A DNA stretch of 64,000 nt from Epinephelus fuscoguttatus. Its lineage: Eukaryota > Chordata > Actinopteri > Perciformes > Serranidae. Shown in pieces: positions 61,701 to 64,000 of this stretch. The stretch covers positions 30,794,543-30,858,542 of the forward strand of contig NC_064754.1 of NCBI RefSeq assembly GCF_011397635.1. The letters are read 5' to 3'. Positions within the stretch are counted from its first letter, which is position 1. Every line of letters starts with the position of its first letter. A program made the translations under genes and the position numbers. The notes below the pieces were generated by a model. The model was not told the origin of the DNA. It saw only the letters and a list, made by a program, of their open reading frames with translations, and made no database searches.

Positions 61701-61708
61701 TGTGTGTG

Positions 61709-62829
61709 TGCATGAGAGTTTAGACATTGAAATAGAATCCTGTCGGCGCTACTGCTCAGTTTCATTATGTTTTACACTGGACTTTCGTTCACTGAGAAGT
61801 CAAAACCTTTTGTTTATGCTGCAATGGCCCGAACTTTCAGCGCCTTTTGTGTCGTGCACTAAGTGCCTCATTCTGCACTGCTCCCTCAATGTCAAAACAG
61901 CCTCCCATGTAGGAGATAAAATCACGTAGGTAGGAGATAAACTCTGTTTCACCTCGCTTCTCAGGGCTTCTGTCAGAATGACATCTGCCTTAGACACAAT
62001 CATAAAACAACCGGTGTAATAAATCTGTTTCATTCTTAAACAAGACAAAATACTCAAAAATGAAATATCCTATTCTGGATTTACTTGACCTTATACTTCA
62101 TTCTACTTAACTTCGACCTATTGTCCTCGTTTGTGGACACTTTTCTGTGCCATCTAGTGGTTGTAAAAGCACAATACACTAATCCATGTAAAAACAAGAT
62201 GGCAGCCATCTCTGCCAAGTCAGTCTGCAGCTGATCCAGACACAAATGTGGACAAGGTCCAAAACCTGATCACATTTTAGGGTTGAAAGTGGTTTATTTT
62301 ACTGTTGTCCCTCTAGAGGACATTGGGACTTAATTATTGTTAACAAGATTTCATTTTTTTTTTTTAATAATTATCGGGTCCTACTGATCCCACATAGTTA
62401 CGAGCTTGGTCTGTTTTACACCTCTTTTATTTTGTCTCATGTGTTTTATCTCCTCTTTGATCATCATTTCCAAGTGACACAGTTGTTTGATCAGATACAA
62501 AAACCTTGGTGTCCCATGTTTGTTGACTGCCTTACAGACTTGATTATCCTCAACCATTTCTACACTTACTTAAAAAAAAAAATTGCTTTAGGGCTCGTGG
62601 ATGGCACTGAACTGAGCTCCATCACATGTAGACACATGTTACAAATAATCTCACCAGCACAGGGGTTTTTGGGCTGTAGTCTCTGCTTGAGGATGACAGC
62701 TAACGTTACTCCACGAGTCCTCTTAAAGAGACAGAGTGTATTTCCACTGCGTACAGCTGCAGAAAGGATGCGTATCGCTTTAAAGCCCGCATGACAGTCT
62801 GTAAGGGGTGAAAGTGGGCTGTGTGTGTG
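61709..62829. other. Intergenic stretch before slc25a10
   Basis: Nothing recognised beyond A/T runs (62,353-62,366 and 62,571-62,582). Confidence 0.5.
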
Positions 62830-63244
62830 AGAGTCGGTGCAGTTCGGGGTTTTAGCATTCTCATACACCGCAGTCGACCTTTGGATCTCAGACCCCGGGG
62901 CGAGTAGGCAGCTCCGCCGTTCACGGTGCCAATTGGCTGCTCTCCTCTCCGTAGCTGCTCCCTCCTCCTGCATGTTGTGGCCCTACACAGCCCCACGCGC
63001 ACGTTATGTGGCACGAGTGTGCGCGATGCTGCTGGAGCCCAAAGTCCCCTCGGTCCGTAGCGCAGTCTCTTATCGGAATGTTTGAAGATTAACGAGGTTA
63101 TCCGTGTCCTGTAGACCACAAGCTACTGCCAGCTGCAGGCGAGGAAGCCGACAGAGCAGAGCGAGCGGGCAGCGTGTCGAAGGCGGACCGACAGGACGGA
63201 AGTCACCGCGGTAGCTGCATCAGACAACGGCACATCACGGGACC
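62830..63244 (+). promoter_or_regulatory. slc25a10: CpG-rich promoter and 5'UTR of slc25a10
   Basis: A sharp rise in CpG (ACGCGCACG, GCGCGATGC, AGCGAGCGGGCAGCG, CACCGCGG) ends at the slc25a10 start codon. No TATA box is seen, as usual for a housekeeping mitochondrial gene. Confidence 0.65.
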
Positions 63245-63334
63245 ATGACCGAGAAACGGATGTCGCGGTGGTATTTCGGTGGGCTGGCGTCATGCGGTGC
63301 TGCCTGCTGCACGCATCCTCTGGACCTGCTGAAG
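63245..63334 (+). CDS. slc25a10: Mitochondrial dicarboxylate carrier SLC25A10, first coding exon
   Basis: SLC25A10 exchanges malate/succinate for phosphate or sulfur anions across the inner mitochondrial membrane. The exon encodes 30 residues: MTEKRMSRWYFGGLASCGAA followed by CCTHPLDLLK, then AAG|GTGAGC in phase 0. From RWYFGG onward it matches the human protein as I remember it. PLDLLK is the first carrier signature PX[DE]XX[KR] at the end of transmembrane helix 1. The start ATG lies in GGGACCATGACC, a good context. The other exons lie to the right of the window. Confidence 0.93.
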
Positions 63335-64000
63335 GTGAGCGGAAGGGGTGCTGGACAGTGTGTAACCCTCCGCCTGTGTGCAGAGGAGAGCAGGCCTGAA
63401 CACCAGGCTACAGCTGTTTCCAGCAGCAGCAGTCCCCCAAAACAAGCATGGTCACTGTTATTCGCTGACATCGCGGCATTAGACAACCCCTCTGCGTGCT
63501 GTGGCTGCAGTTAGCTTTTAGGGGGCATGCCATGCCATGCTCTGAGGTATCACATGTCTGCTATGGCATCACTGCAATGTCTGTTAGGATGTGCAAGGCT
63601 TTTGAAATATAGGGCACAGGTTAGGACGAGTTAAAGCTGGTCAACTGCTTATGATGAAGGAAAAATAACTGAAAATAGTTGCTGGAGTCATTGCAGAATA
63701 AACAGAATGACCCAATGTAGCTTTAACTCTACATTTAATTATGTTTTTTTTTATTTTTTTGAGAATATGGTAACTGTAAGATCACACTGACTATAGGGAA
63801 TATATGCTTTCCCCAGCCTGTCATCACCTGACAGCAGATGTGAGTCTGCCGCCAGTGGGGTCATGCATGTTCACTCTTGTAAATGTTTGCCTGGCTATGC
63901 TTCACAGAAGAGTAAACCAGTATTACATCTCTACCTGATGTCAAAATCCTTCCTCGCCTTACTTGCACCTCTCTTATGGTTGCACTGAAGACAGCAGCAC
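63335..64000 (+). other. slc25a10: First intron of slc25a10 (partial)
   Basis: No exon or repeat is recognised. There is a T/A run at about 63,743-63,760. The second exon, expected to begin VHLQTQ-like, is not in the window. Confidence 0.6.

Overview
The window looks like teleost (ray-finned fish) nuclear DNA. It has multi-exon genes with GT-AG introns, CpG-rich promoters, many short DNA-transposon derivatives and tRNA-derived SINEs, long CA/TG microsatellites, and a cluster of fish-type GIMAP (AIG1) GTPase genes. No tRNA, rRNA, CRISPR array or retroviral element was recognised.

Layout, left to right. Positions 1-5,060 (- strand) hold the 5' end of an epsin gene, best matched to epn3: the first two coding exons, a 5'UTR exon and a CpG-rich promoter. 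Positions 5,246-20,600 (- strand) hold a nearly complete mycbpap gene whose 19 coding exons can be joined in frame to about 856 residues. mycbpap and EPN3 are also same-strand neighbours in human. A canonical RFX X-box lies just upstream of mycbpap, as expected for a cilia/flagella gene. Positions 21,600-23,180 (+ strand) hold a two-exon RASD/Dexras-like small GTPase with an unusually long N-terminus and a CQIQ prenylation box.

Positions 27,850-54,100 form an AIG1/GIMAP immune-GTPase cluster. It contains a relict copy (27.9-28.8 kb, +), an apparently intact gene that starts with a secretory-type signal exon (32.6-38.1 kb, +), a gene with a charged coiled coil and a C-terminal membrane hairpin (41.4-44.9 kb, +), and two recent tandem duplicates on the - strand (48.1-49.1 and 52.8-53.7 kb). 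Most have interferon-stimulated response elements (GAAANNGAAACT) at matching promoter positions. A 1.24-kb tandem duplication between the two - strand genes carries further ISREs. Together these suggest an interferon-inducible, still-expanding cluster.

Positions 55,900-57,930 (+ strand) hold a claudin gene with an intronless CDS. Positions 59,786-61,700 are two nested hAT-type DNA transposon remnants with 8-bp target-site duplications. Positions 62,830-64,000 (+ strand) hold the CpG-rich promoter and first exon of slc25a10, the mitochondrial dicarboxylate carrier. The rest is intron or intergenic sequence rich in foldback elements, SINEs and simple repeats. All exon models and identities come from reading the sequence and remembered family sequences. 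No database search was run.
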